A model generated the notes under the pieces. The model had not been told where the DNA came from. It saw nothing but the letters and a program-made list of their open reading frames with translations, and searched no databases. DNA of 64,000 bases, taken from positions 171,742-235,741 of the forward strand of contig JXCB02000053.1 of assembly GCA_000828075.3 (NCBI GenBank). Reading direction: 5' to 3'. The stretch is from Tolypothrix campylonemoides VB511288 (GTDB taxonomy: Bacteria; Cyanobacteriota; Cyanobacteriia; Cyanobacteriales; Nostocaceae). Positions 53,139 to 61,785 of the stretch are shown here, one piece after another. Made by a program: the position numbers and the translations under genes. Position 1 is the first letter of the stretch. Every line of letters begins with the position of its first letter.

Positions 53139-54470
53139 TTAAGGGTTTGTGGAAGTGGTTCGTTGACGGTTGAGAAGCAGTAAAGGAATACCTGTTAAAA
53201 GAACTACCAGACCAGTAATACCTCCGATACCTGCATAAGTGATACTAGAGTATAGTAGGTAGCCACACATAGCACAAAACAGTAATGGTGTCCAGGGGTA
53301 AAGAGGCACGCGGAAAGGACGCGGTACGTCTGGCTCTCGGGAGCGTAGCACCAGCAATGCTACCCCAGACAGGAGAAAAAAGAACCAGAAGACTGGCGCT
53401 GTATAGTCTACCATCGTTTCAAAGCCTTTGCGAGTTAAAGCCCCAAGTACCACCAACGCCAACGAAATTGCGCCTTGAACTACCAAGGCATTCTTTGGCG
53501 TACCAGTATTCTCTTGCCAACGTCCTAGGAAGGCAAACTTCCGAAAGTCCCTTCCTAAAGCGTAGTTCGTACGCGCACCAGTAAAAATAGTGGCATTGAC
53601 TGCACCTAAGGCTGAAACTGCAACTAGTAAACTAACGAACCTTGCTCCGTTTTCTCCAACAGCGCGACGCATTAAATCTGCTGTTGGTGCTTCCGATGAA
53701 GCTAAACCTGCAAGTCCCAAACGGTAAATAAATGCCACGTTAATCAACAGAAAAATCACTGTGATGATGGCAATACTTCCCAACAATATACGTACCATAT
53801 TGCGTTTGCCATTTCGCACTTCTGCTGAAATATAGGCAGCTTCATTCCAACCACCATAGGTTAGCAACACAAAAATCATTGCTTGACCAAATGCGTTGTT
53901 TTGAGTAGCCGCAGTTGATGTCTGCTGTGGCACTTGTACAGCAAAGGCAAGACTCACAAGAACTATCAACAGCAAACCTAGTACTTTTGCCGCTGTTAGC
54001 CAGTTCTGAGTCCACTTGCCTTGCTGCACGCCTAAAATATTTAAACCTGTCAGGCAAATGACTACACCTGCGGCGTAAATCGCTGAAGAGTATTCTCCTA
54101 TAGGCAGCAACTGAGCAGCATAATCCCCAAACACGAACGCTGGTAAGGCGATGGAACCAGTTTGAATAACGGTCAGCCGCGCCCAAGCAAACAAGAAGGC
54201 AGGACTTTTGCCAAAGGCACGCATGAGATAGTGGTAAGTTCCCCCAGCATCGGGATAAGCGGTGGTCAACTCCGCATAGCACAGAGCACCGACGAAGGAC
54301 ATTCCTCCACCTAGTAACCACGCTAGCAGTGCAATCCCTGCACTTTGCGTGTTCCCTGCGACTAGGGCTGGTGTCTTAAATATGCCTACGCCCACCACCA
54401 TGCCTACAATCAAGGCAACTGCATCGATTGTAGAAAGCGTAGGCTTTGGCACTGTTACTTTTGTTGCCAT
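53139..54470 (-). CDS. APC family amino-acid/polyamine permease
   Basis: 443 residues from the ATG at 54470 (54482 would add four residues). It has about 12 hydrophobic helices, with the APC opening VGMVVGVGIFKTPALVAGNT near 25, GALCYAELTTAYPDAGGTYH near 65, and FRVPLYPWTPLLFCAMCGYL near 395. A GWNEAAYIS mark lies near 205. It transports amino acids across the cytoplasmic membrane; the substrate is not clear. It ends 3 bp before the lipoprotein gene on the same strand. Confidence 0.9.
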   Translation of the reverse strand: MATKVTVPKPTLSTIDAVALIVGMVVGVGIFKTPALVAGNTQSAGIALLAWLLGGGMSFVGALCYAELTTAYPDAGGTYHYLMRAFGKSPAFLFAWARLTVIQTGSIALPAFVFGDYAAQLLPIGEYSSAIYAAGVVICLTGLNILGVQQGKWTQNWLTAAKVLGLLLIVLVSLAFAVQVPQQTSTAATQNNAFGQAMIFVLLTYGGWNEAAYISAEVRNGKRNMVRILLGSIAIITVIFLLINVAFIYRLGLAGLASSEAPTADLMRRAVGENGARFVSLLVAVSALGAVNATIFTGARTNYALGRDFRKFAFLGRWQENTGTPKNALVVQGAISLALVVLGALTRKGFETMVDYTAPVFWFFFLLSGVALLVLRSREPDVPRPFRVPLYPWTPLLFCAMCGYLLYSSITYAGIGGITGLVVLLTGIPLLLLNRQRTTSTNP

Positions 54471-54731
54471 AAAGTAAATCACCTGGAAATTTTGGTAATC
54501 AGCCAGGAGGAAACAACCTTAAAGCTTAGGATGGTGTTGACAAACTTTCAATCTGCACTAGGTATACTCTATCTTCAACATACGTTTAGCTCATAAAATT
54601 TAATGCATAGTCTTTGTTTTTTGTCAATAAAATAAATTTATTCTTGTTTGAATAATGTTTATTGCTTGGAGCTTTAATAAATCTCAAATAAGTCTCATTA
54701 AGGCTATAGGGCAGCAACAAAAGACGAGTAG

Positions 54732-55925
54732 CTATTGATTCATCGGCTGTTCCTCGTCATTTGCCAAATTTTCCACAGATTTCTCTGTTTGTGGTTTGCC
54801 AGAAACAATAACAAACTCAGCCTCTCTACTAGACTTACTACCCCATTGATCTAAAACATCTTTAATCAAGACTTCTTGCATCCAAATCTTAGCGACAACA
54901 GTTAGGGGTAGTGCGAGAAACAAGCCTAGAAAACCAAAGAACGTCACAAAAAATAGCTGTGAAATTAAGGTGATAGCTGGTAGCAGCGACACTTGATGCG
55001 CCATGACGATGGGCGTGATAAAATTGCCCTCAGTCTGCTGAATAATAAAGTAGAGAACCAAGACAGCGAGGACTTTCCAGGGAGCATCTAGAAGTGCGAT
55101 CGCCATTGCTGGTATCACACTCATTGTAGGACCAAGGTTGGGAATCAAGTTTAAAAATCCCGCCAAAACTGCTAAAGCCAGTGCTGAACGCACGCGCAAA
55201 ATTGATAAGCCAATTAAACTCATCAGTCCCACTGCACCCATTGCGATGGAAGCGCCTGTGATCCATCCCTCCAATGACACCTCGCATTTATCCAAAATTC
55301 CATCCACTCGCTGGCGATAAAACGAGGGAAACAGCCGCACAAAGAGTTTGCGGTAAGCTTCGGGATCGGCTAAAAACATCCCTGTTAAAACTAGCACTAG
55401 CAAAACCTTGAGAACAACTTCCAAAGAGCCAGAGACAAAGGCGAACGAGCTTCCCACTGCACGATTTATAATCGGCTGTGCTTGTTCGCTAAGGCTGTTG
55501 ATATCAGGTATGTACGGAGTCAATTGGCTGGGAACGCGAGTTCTCAATTCATCTAGCCAAGTATTAAAGCGCTCCAAACCTCTGGGAACCTGTTTTGTAA
55601 GTTCTTGAAACTGATCTGCAAAAGGCGGCACAATCAGCCAGAAAAAACCGACAATTAAAGCTATAAATATGGTTACCGAGAGGAATACAGCAAATCCACG
55701 CTTCATTCCTAAGCGTTGGAATCTTCGAGCCAGCCGATTTAAGGTAGTCGCTAAGACAACTGCGGCAAATATCAGCAACACGACTTCGCGAATCTGCCAC
55801 AGAATGTACAAAGAAATAAGTATGGCGATTAAACCAATCCATTGACCTAGATTCACTCCCTGTCTCCTGGCTGTTGATGAGCTGCTATTTCCTCTGAATG
55901 CAGCTTGGTTAGCTGATTCTAGCAA
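54732..55925 (-). CDS. AI-2E family transporter (PerM/TqsA-like)
   Basis: 397 residues with about eight hydrophobic segments in the AI-2E pattern: an N-terminal pair (LYILWQIREVVLLIFAAVVL near 42), a GFFWLIVPPFADQFQEL loop, and a later NLIPNLGPTMSVIPAMAIAL near 265 with FVTFFGFLGLFLALPLTVVA near 330. Family members export or exchange autoinducer-2 or other small ions/solutes; the substrate is not known here. A small 67-residue membrane gene lies directly upstream. Confidence 0.88.
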   Translation of the reverse strand: MLESANQAAFRGNSSSSTARRQGVNLGQWIGLIAILISLYILWQIREVVLLIFAAVVLATTLNRLARRFQRLGMKRGFAVFLSVTIFIALIVGFFWLIVPPFADQFQELTKQVPRGLERFNTWLDELRTRVPSQLTPYIPDINSLSEQAQPIINRAVGSSFAFVSGSLEVVLKVLLVLVLTGMFLADPEAYRKLFVRLFPSFYRQRVDGILDKCEVSLEGWITGASIAMGAVGLMSLIGLSILRVRSALALAVLAGFLNLIPNLGPTMSVIPAMAIALLDAPWKVLAVLVLYFIIQQTEGNFITPIVMAHQVSLLPAITLISQLFFVTFFGFLGLFLALPLTVVAKIWMQEVLIKDVLDQWGSKSSREAEFVIVSGKPQTEKSVENLANDEEQPMNQ

Positions 55926-55932
55926 TTTCCAG

Positions 55933-56136
55933 CTAGTTCTTTTTAATTAATTTTGCTGTCGTTGCGATTCGCCACAGTAAAACACTTGCCATAATTAAAG
56001 TCGGTAAAAAAACGATAATCAAGGCGTTTGTCGCTGTCGCTGGAATAGATACACTCGGAAGAACGTACTTAATCAAGACAGAGAGTCCAGCCGAGAGTAG
56101 AAACACTTTTAGAACAAATCCAAACTGATTTTGCAT
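55933..56136 (-). CDS. Small membrane protein upstream of AI-2E transporter
   Basis: 67 residues from ATG 56136 (an upstream in-frame start at 56268 gives 111 residues, but the extra part is not membrane-protein-like). It has two hydrophobic helices (about 5-25: FGFVLKVFLLSAGLSVLIKY; about 30-55: TNALIIVFLPTLIMASVLLW). It ends 7 bp before the AI-2E gene, so the two are probably cotranscribed. Function unknown. Confidence 0.65.
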   Translation of the reverse strand: MQNQFGFVLKVFLLSAGLSVLIKYVLPSVSIPATATNALIIVFLPTLIMASVLLWRIATTAKLIKKN

Positions 56137-56270
56137 AAAAGTACGGCAATTCACATACATCTGGGGGGTCGATACGAAAAGGGAGATATGGACCCAGTCT
56201 TTACAATAAATTGAAGCAGAAAAAGTAACTACTAAAAAATAACAATATTTAGTGGAGGGTATATCCAAAA

Positions 56271-58211
56271 ATGCCAGTTGAAACTAATAATAATAAACGC
56301 CAAATCAAACCGCCTAGAATCCGGCAGTTTGGTGGGAGTTTGCTCATTCTGTTGACCCTTCTTTTTCTCCTGAACGCGATTGTTCCCAGCTTTTTTGGTC
56401 CCAGACTGCCGCAAGTTCCCTATAGCGATTTTATTGCTCTGGTACAAGCAGGTAAAGTAGAGCGGGCTGTTGTGGGAGGCGATCGCATTCAGTATTCCAT
56501 CAAAACCCAAACTCCAGATGGGAAACCTGCTGAACAAGTTTTCGTTACCACACCAGTAGCGCTCGACCTGGATTTACCCAAAATTCTCCGCGACAATAAC
56601 GTAGAGTTTGGTGCACCACCGCCAAACGAAAATGGTTGGATCGGCACTCTTTTGAGCTGGGTTGCGCCTCCGTTAATTTTCTTTGGTATTTGGGGCTTTT
56701 TGCTCAATCGTCAGGGAGGCGGTCCTGCGGCGCTGACTGTGGGTAAAAGTAAGGCTCGCATCTACTCTGAAGGCAGCACTGGTGTAAAATTTATCGATGT
56801 TGCTGGTGTAGATGAAGCAAAAGCCGAACTGGAAGAGATTGTTGATTTTCTCAAAAGTGCTGATAAATACACCCGTTTGGGAGCGAAAATTCCCAAAGGT
56901 GTTTTGGTGGTAGGACCTCCAGGAACAGGTAAAACACTTTTAGCCAAGGCAATTGCCGGTGAAGCTAGTGTTCCTTTCTTCAGCATCTCTGGTTCTGAAT
57001 TTATCGAACTTTTTGTTGGTGTCGGTGCGGCGCGAGTCCGCGACTTATTCGAGCAGGCAAAACAACAAGCTCCTTGTATCGTCTTTATCGATGAATTAGA
57101 CGCACTAGGTAAGTCTCGCGGCGGTGCTGGTGGATTTGTAGGTGGTAACGATGAACGCGAACAAACCCTCAACCAGTTGCTCACCGAAATGGATGGTTTT
57201 GATGCCAACACAGGGGTGATTATCATCGCCGCTACGAACCGTCCCGAAGTTCTCGACCCAGCATTGCGCCGTCCCGGTCGGTTTGACCGTCAAGTTGTTG
57301 TGGATCGTCCTGATAAAATTGGTCGCGAAGCCATTCTCAAAGTTCATGCTAGAAATGTCAAATTGGCTGAGGATGTGGACTTGGGAACCATCGCCATCAG
57401 AACTCCTGGGTTTGCTGGGGCAGATTTAGCCAACTTGGTGAACGAAGCTGCACTCTTGGCTGCACGTCAAAATCGGCAAGCCGTGGTTATGGCAGATTTT
57501 AACGAAGCCATTGAGCGCGTTGTTGCTGGTTTGGAAAAACGCTCTCGTGTTCTCAATGAAACTGAGAAAAAGACCGTCGCTTATCACGAAGTTGGTCACG
57601 CCATCATCGGTGCTTTGATGCCTGGAGCTGGTAAAGTTGAGAAAATCTCGGTTGTTCCTCGTGGCGTTGGTGCTTTAGGTTACACAATTCAAATGCCCGA
57701 AGAAGACCGCTTCTTGATGATAGAAGACGAAATTCGCGGTCGCATTGCTACTTTGTTAGGTGGACGTTCCGCAGAAGAAACAGTCTTTGGTAAAGTGTCT
57801 ACTGGTGCAAGTGATGATATTCAAAAAGCCACTGACTTAGCAGAACGTTATGTCACCTTGTATGGTATGAGCGATGAACTTGGTCCTGTTGCCTTTGAAA
57901 AAGTCCAACAGCAGTTTCTTGAAGGTTACAGCAACCCCCGCCGTTCTGTTAGCCCGAAAGTGGCAGAAGCAATTGACCGCGAGGTGAAGCAAATAGTGGA
58001 TAATGCCCACCACATCGCTTTAAGTATTTTGCATGAAAACCGCGACTTACTGCAGCAAACCGCAGAAGAACTGTTGCAGAAGGAAATTTTGGAAGGTACA
58101 CAACTGCGGGAACGTCTTAACCAAGTTAAAGCACCAGATGAACTGGCTGAATGGTTGCGGACAGGTAAGTTATCCGAAGATAAGCCTTTGATGCAAAGTT
58201 TGCTGGTTTAA
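56271..58211 (+). CDS. ftsH: ATP-dependent zinc metalloprotease FtsH
   Basis: 646 residues. Two N-terminal membrane segments (about 25-45 and 128-147) bracket a periplasmic part. The AAA domain has Walker A GPPGTGKT near 218, Walker [12 protein letters not shown] near 275 and the second region of homology RPGRFDRQ near 335. The zinc site is HEVGH near 445, with the third ligand in the SDDIQKAT region near 525. The closest cyanobacterial match in pattern is the essential FtsH1 type. It degrades membrane and regulatory proteins. A HIP1-based terminator follows. The next genes downstream are the microviridin cluster, probably separate. Confidence 0.94.
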   Translation: MPVETNNNKRQIKPPRIRQFGGSLLILLTLLFLLNAIVPSFFGPRLPQVPYSDFIALVQAGKVERAVVGGDRIQYSIKTQTPDGKPAEQVFVTTPVALDLDLPKILRDNNVEFGAPPPNENGWIGTLLSWVAPPLIFFGIWGFLLNRQGGGPAALTVGKSKARIYSEGSTGVKFIDVAGVDEAKAELEEIVDFLKSADKYTRLGAKIPKGVLVVGPPGTGKTLLAKAIAGEASVPFFSISGSEFIELFVGVGAARVRDLFEQAKQQAPCIVFIDELDALGKSRGGAGGFVGGNDEREQTLNQLLTEMDGFDANTGVIIIAATNRPEVLDPALRRPGRFDRQVVVDRPDKIGREAILKVHARNVKLAEDVDLGTIAIRTPGFAGADLANLVNEAALLAARQNRQAVVMADFNEAIERVVAGLEKRSRVLNETEKKTVAYHEVGHAIIGALMPGAGKVEKISVVPRGVGALGYTIQMPEEDRFLMIEDEIRGRIATLLGGRSAEETVFGKVSTGASDDIQKATDLAERYVTLYGMSDELGPVAFEKVQQQFLEGYSNPRRSVSPKVAEAIDREVKQIVDNAHHIALSILHENRDLLQQTAEELLQKEILEGTQLRERLNQVKAPDELAEWLRTGKLSEDKPLMQSLLV

Positions 58212-58229
58212 GGATTTTAAAATCATTGA

Positions 58230-58264
58230 AAAGCGATCGCACTCCTAAAGAGCGATCGCTTTTT
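58230..58264 (+). terminator. HIP1-based intrinsic terminator after ftsH
   Basis: AAAGCGATCGC (58230-58240) pairs with GCGATCGCTTT (58252-58262), a perfect 11-bp stem with an 11-nt loop, followed by TTG. Each arm contains a HIP1 octamer. It lies 18 bp after the stop of ftsH. Confidence 0.75.
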
Positions 58265-58367
58265 GTGTAAGGAGTGTTAAATATTTGCAAAGTTGCCAAT
58301 TTACGGGGTAAATGGGTGTTTAATACATTGTATAAATTTACATCCATATTCCCAAAGGAGGCAGTAT

Positions 58368-58652
58368 ATGTCTAAAATCAATTTGCAAGATTTGAATTCA
58401 CCAGCGGTGCCTTTCTTCGCCCGCTACTTAGAAGGACAATGTGAAGAGCTATCTGTTGAAGAAATGGAAGCTGTCACAGGGGGAGGTCAAATAAACACGA
58501 CACTGAAGTACCCCTCTGATCTAGAAGATGTCGGTGGTGGAACAGTCACTACACTCAAGTACCCCTCTGATCAAGAAGAAGGCGGTGGTGGAATAGTCAC
58601 TACGCAAAAGTATCCATCAGATGGTGATGACGAAGGTTTTTCTGTAGAGTAA
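58368..58652 (+). CDS. mdnA: Three-core microviridin/marinostatin-type precursor peptide
   Basis: 94 residues from ATG 58368, preceded by the strong ribosome site AAAGGAGG. The leader (about 1-40) holds the PFFARYL motif (15-21) that docks ATP-grasp ligases, and ends in VTGGG. Three cores follow: TLKYPSDLED (45-54), TLKYPSDQEE (62-71) and TQKYPSDGDD (79-88), joined by GGG linkers. Known microviridins need Thr, Ser, two acids and Lys to form two esters and one amide. Ring residue 10 is Asp in cores 1 and 3 instead of the usual Glu. The P1 position is Leu, Leu and Gln, hinting at elastase-like and unusual specificities. It lies 110 bp before mdnB. Confidence 0.93.
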   Translation: MSKINLQDLNSPAVPFFARYLEGQCEELSVEEMEAVTGGGQINTTLKYPSDLEDVGGGTVTTLKYPSDQEEGGGGIVTTQKYPSDGDDEGFSVE

Positions 58653-58762
58653 AGCTTTGACATTGCCATTCTTTATTCTTCAAGTTATAACTGCTAACTT
58701 TTGAGCAGGGTGCAAACGGAAAACGCCATTCCTTGTAAAATTTCCTTGTAAAATGTTGTTGT

Positions 58763-59740
58763 ATGCGCCTTGACCGTGATGTAGTTTTATTAATTACCCA
58801 TAGTGGTGATTACTTTACAGTAGATAGAGTGGCACAAGCTCTATCAAGACGGGGCGCACAACCATTTCGCCTTGATACGGATCAATTTCCGCTTGTAGTG
58901 CAACTACAAGCCCGTCTCAGCAATCAAGGGCTGAATCACTCTTTGGAGTATGGTGGGCAGTCTATCAGCATAGAACAAGTGCAAGCGGTTTGGATGCGCC
59001 GTATTTGGCAGCCCCAGCTAAGCAAAGAATTAGCTCCACACTTCCAAGCAGCCTGCACTAGAGAATCACTAGCAGCTCTGGATGGTTTCTGGGACAGCCT
59101 CAAGCATGCTCGTTGGGTGGATGATTTGCAGCGGATTAAGGCTGCAGAGAACAAGCTACGCCAACTGAGGGTTGCTTGTGAGGTTGGTCTTGTTATCCCC
59201 CAGACTCTAGTCACCAACAACGCTGAGGAAGTACGGGAGTTTTTCCAAAAGGTAGAGGGAAAAATGGTTGCCAAGCTATTGACACCTCTTTCTTATAGCA
59301 TGAAAGGCTCCCCTTTCTTCGTTTACACCAGCGCAGTCAAAGAGGAAGACTTGCTGGATGCCGAGACGCTGCGCTATAGCCCAATGGTCTTTCAAGAGCA
59401 AATTCCCAAGCAGCAGGAACTGCGGGCGGTGTTTGTGGCGGGAAATCTGTTTGTGGGGGCGCTAGATGCATCTGGTTATGCAGCATCCACAGTCGATTGG
59501 CGACGTGCTACAACAGAGGCTTGTGTGTGGCAACCTTATGAACTCCCAATGGATGTAGTCCGTTGTCTCAATGCTTTTATGGAAAGGTTTGGGCTTGTGT
59601 TTGGAGCTTTTGACTTGATCCAAACACCATCAGGAGAATACGTGTTTTTGGAAGTTAACCCTACAGGAGAGTGGGGAATGTTAGAGCGAGATTTGGGCTA
59701 CCCGATTGCGGAAGCGATCGCAGATGCTTTACTGTGTTAG
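58763..59740 (+). CDS. mdnB: Microviridin ATP-grasp ligase, amide-forming (MdnB/MvdC-like)
   Basis: 325 residues. The N-terminal part carries VVLLITHSGDYFTVDRVAQA and the family PFRLDTDQFP motif near 35; the ATP-grasp core has MVAKLLTPLSYSMKG near 170 and the metal-binding FLEVNPTGEWGMLERDLG near 298. By pattern this is the MdnB/MvdC paralogue, which in known clusters forms the lactam (Lys to acidic residue) after the lactones. The adjacent gene resembles MdnC. Here the acceptor is Asp in two cores, so the enzyme should tolerate a shorter acid. A gap of 13 bp separates it from mdnC; the ribosome site is weak. Confidence 0.88.
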   Translation: MRLDRDVVLLITHSGDYFTVDRVAQALSRRGAQPFRLDTDQFPLVVQLQARLSNQGLNHSLEYGGQSISIEQVQAVWMRRIWQPQLSKELAPHFQAACTRESLAALDGFWDSLKHARWVDDLQRIKAAENKLRQLRVACEVGLVIPQTLVTNNAEEVREFFQKVEGKMVAKLLTPLSYSMKGSPFFVYTSAVKEEDLLDAETLRYSPMVFQEQIPKQQELRAVFVAGNLFVGALDASGYAASTVDWRRATTEACVWQPYELPMDVVRCLNAFMERFGLVFGAFDLIQTPSGEYVFLEVNPTGEWGMLERDLGYPIAEAIADALLC

Positions 59741-59753
59741 GTCGGAGTCGCAA

Positions 59754-60734
59754 ATGACTATTTTAATCATTACTCACAGCCAAGACAATCAAAGCATTCC
59801 TCTGGTTCTTGAGGCGATCGCAGATCAAGGAGGGAAAGCATTTCGGTTTGACACAGACAGATTTCCCACAGAAGTACGGCTGGATGTCTACTATGGCAAG
59901 GGATGTGAGCGACTGATTCTGGAAAGCGACGACCAGAAACTAGATTTAAGTGAGGTATCAGCAGTTTGGTATCGGCGCATCGCAATTGGGGTAAGAATTC
60001 CCAGCACAATGGATCGGCAACTTCGACAAGCCTCAATTGGTGAATCTCGCGCTACCATTCAAGGAATGATTGCCAGCATCAAGGGGTTCCACCTTGACCC
60101 TATACCACATATCCGTCGAGCAGAGAATAAGCAACTTCAGCTGCAAGTGGCAAGGGAGGTGGGTCTGGATATCCCGCGCACTTTGACTACAAACAATCCA
60201 CTTTCAGTCAGGCAATTTGCCTCTGAATGTGAGCAAGGTATAATTACAAAAATGCTCTCCTCCTTCGCCATCTACGACAAGCAAGGGCGGGAAAACGTTG
60301 TATTCACGAATCCAGTTGCACCTGAGGATCTCGACCACCTTGATGGACTGCGTTTCTGCCCCATGACGTTTCAGGAGAAAGTCCCGAAGGCGTTGGAACT
60401 ACGGACGATTATTGTGGGAAAGCGTGTGTTTACCGCTGCGGTTGACTCCCAGGCTTTGCAGAAGGCTCGTTATGACTGGCGGCGACAGGGGATCGGTTTA
60501 CTCGACGCTTGGCAGCCCTACGACTTGCCCCAAGATGTAGAGGAGAAGCTTCTAAAACTGATGACTAACTTCCGCTTGAACTACGGGGCGATTGATATAA
60601 TTTTGACGCCTGATGGTCGGCACGTATTCTTGGAGGTTAACCCAGTCGGCGAGTTCTTCTGGCTTGAGGGCTGTCCAGGCTTACCGATTTCCCAAGCAAT
60701 TGCTGACGTTTTGCTCACTCACTCGCAAAATTGA
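59754..60734 (+). CDS. mdnC: Microviridin ATP-grasp ligase, ester-forming (MdnC/MvdD-like)
   Basis: 326 residues from ATG 59754 with GGTCGGAG upstream (an in-frame start at 59706 lies inside mdnB). The start MTILIITHSQDNQSIPLVLE, then KAFRFDTDRFPTE near 30, VWYRRIAIG near 75, and EVNPVGEFFWLEGCPGLPIS at the end closely match the MdnC type that makes the two lactones (Thr-Asp, Ser-Glu/Asp). ATP-grasp residues include FQEKVPKALELRTIIVG near 210. It binds the PFFARYL leader. No acetyltransferase, transporter or leader protease gene of the known mdn clusters lies nearby; downstream DNA is decayed. Confidence 0.92.
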   Translation: MTILIITHSQDNQSIPLVLEAIADQGGKAFRFDTDRFPTEVRLDVYYGKGCERLILESDDQKLDLSEVSAVWYRRIAIGVRIPSTMDRQLRQASIGESRATIQGMIASIKGFHLDPIPHIRRAENKQLQLQVAREVGLDIPRTLTTNNPLSVRQFASECEQGIITKMLSSFAIYDKQGRENVVFTNPVAPEDLDHLDGLRFCPMTFQEKVPKALELRTIIVGKRVFTAAVDSQALQKARYDWRRQGIGLLDAWQPYDLPQDVEEKLLKLMTNFRLNYGAIDIILTPDGRHVFLEVNPVGEFFWLEGCPGLPISQAIADVLLTHSQN

Positions 60735-61331
60735 CATTCTCCCATAAACTTCCACTCGCTGACCAGGGAACACTACCAGAACACTCTCCTCTTCAGGATC
60801 TATTAACCACCCTAGCTGACTGCCGTATCGCGAGCAATGCAACAAGTTACCCAAAACTTTTGTTTGTCTCTGGTCTGAGGAAAGAATTTCAATCGCCCAG
60901 TCAGGTTGAATTTCAAAGGGGTTATACCGTTTCTATATGAAGATGCATAGAAAGAACCCCACCGCCTGCGGCACCTCCCCGATGCCTTGGGGAGGTTAGG
61001 AGGGGTAAAAATAATGTGCAGCTTTACAAAAAATTGGTATTAGCAATCCTACCTGATGAACGCAATGGGATTCTTTCCCAATTAAATACAGCAACATCAG
61101 GGACGATAGAATTACCCCCAAAGGTGCAACGTAGTTCTGGAAATGCTATGGCAATGTTCTGTTTTTTAGCGACTCCATTGATAATTTTGCAAAGGGTAGT
61201 TTGAAGTAGGTTATGTTCACCTTGAGGCATTGGTTTTTGAATTCTCCATTAATAAATTCTGATGCTGGCTGAGTCTCTGGAACTTTTAAGAATTTTTCTA
61301 AAGTCAGCTTATATTTATTAGCTACAGTCAT
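60718..61331 (-). pseudogene. Uma2 family nuclease-like pseudogene
   Basis: On the minus strand from ATG 61331, MTVANKYKLTLEKFLKVPET matches the start of cyanobacterial Uma2 (DUF820) proteins. A frame change leads to MPQGEHNLLQTTLCKIINGV and AFPELRCTFGGNSIVPDVAV (61024-61230). A stretch of about 90 bp (60940-61022) with a tccccgatgccttggggagg hairpin has been inserted. After it the gene resumes (60718-60928) as NPFEIQPDWAIEILSSDQRQ and GWLIDPEEESVLVVFPGQ. At least two frame breaks plus the insertion make it dead. Confidence 0.78.
60940..61022. repeat. Dispersed palindromic repeat splitting the Uma2-like pseudogene
   Basis: Contains CACCTCCCCgatgccttGGGGAGGTT plus GC-rich flanks, a repeat type common in cyanobacterial intergenic DNA. 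It interrupts homologous halves of the pseudogene. Confidence 0.6.
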
Positions 61332-61358
61332 AAGCAAATTTTGCTTTTCAATTTTTAT

Positions 61359-61681
61359 TCAACCCGAAATAAAATCTTCAATACGTTTTATTATCTCAGT
61401 AACCCATTTCATTTTTTGTTGACGAACTTCTGGATTTTTTGCTGTAAAAACCCATTGTAAAAAAGTTAGACCTTGGGCTGCCATAAACATTTCTATTTGT
61501 TGTATGTGAGTGAGAGGCAAGGGAGATACTTTCTCGTAACCTTTTAGTAGACATTCTCGAAAAATTAGGTACTGACTTGGAGCATCCATAATTTCCATTA
61601 GAGTTCCAGCTATATCAAATAGATAAAATCCCCAGCCGCACTCGTCAAACCTACATTCCGCAGGTAAGCAGATTAAGTAAT
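61359..61681 (-). pseudogene. Truncated phosphotransferase (APH/choline-kinase-like) fragment
   Basis: The minus-strand frame runs back from the 79-residue part (MEIMDAPSQYLIFRECLLKG) through LPAECRFDECGWGFYLFDIA, giving about 107 C-terminal residues. The HxD/GD...E..GWxxxLFDIA pattern fits the end of an APH/Ser-Thr kinase-like phosphotransferase. Upstream (higher coordinates) the sequence is cut by CTTATATCTTGGACCT at 61682, a relic end of the IS family at 13.9 kb. The N-terminal two thirds are absent, so it is a truncated relic. Confidence 0.7.
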
Positions 61682-61785
61682 CTTATATCTTGGACCTGTA
61701 AGGAGAAACCGCAAATCAGCGAATAAAGAGGCAAAAGTGTAACAAGGAAAGATGAAATAGGCTTAAGTAGTATTTAGTTATTAAA
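61682..61785 (+). mobile_element. Relic left end of the 13.9-kb IS family
   Basis: CTTATATCTTGGACCT (61682-61697) matches the terminal repeat CTTATATCTTGCACCT with one change, and the following tract (GGAGAAACCGCAAATCAGCG, then AATAAAGAGGCAAAAGTGT) aligns with GGGATAAACCACTAATAGGC of 13909 onward. The rest of the element is missing; the ISH3-like element begins at 61786, possibly inserted into it. Confidence 0.75.

Noticed and set aside
60731..60940. 69-residue plus-strand frame after mdnC
   Set aside because: It is the reverse of the Uma2-like pseudogene, whose minus-strand reading shows real homology.
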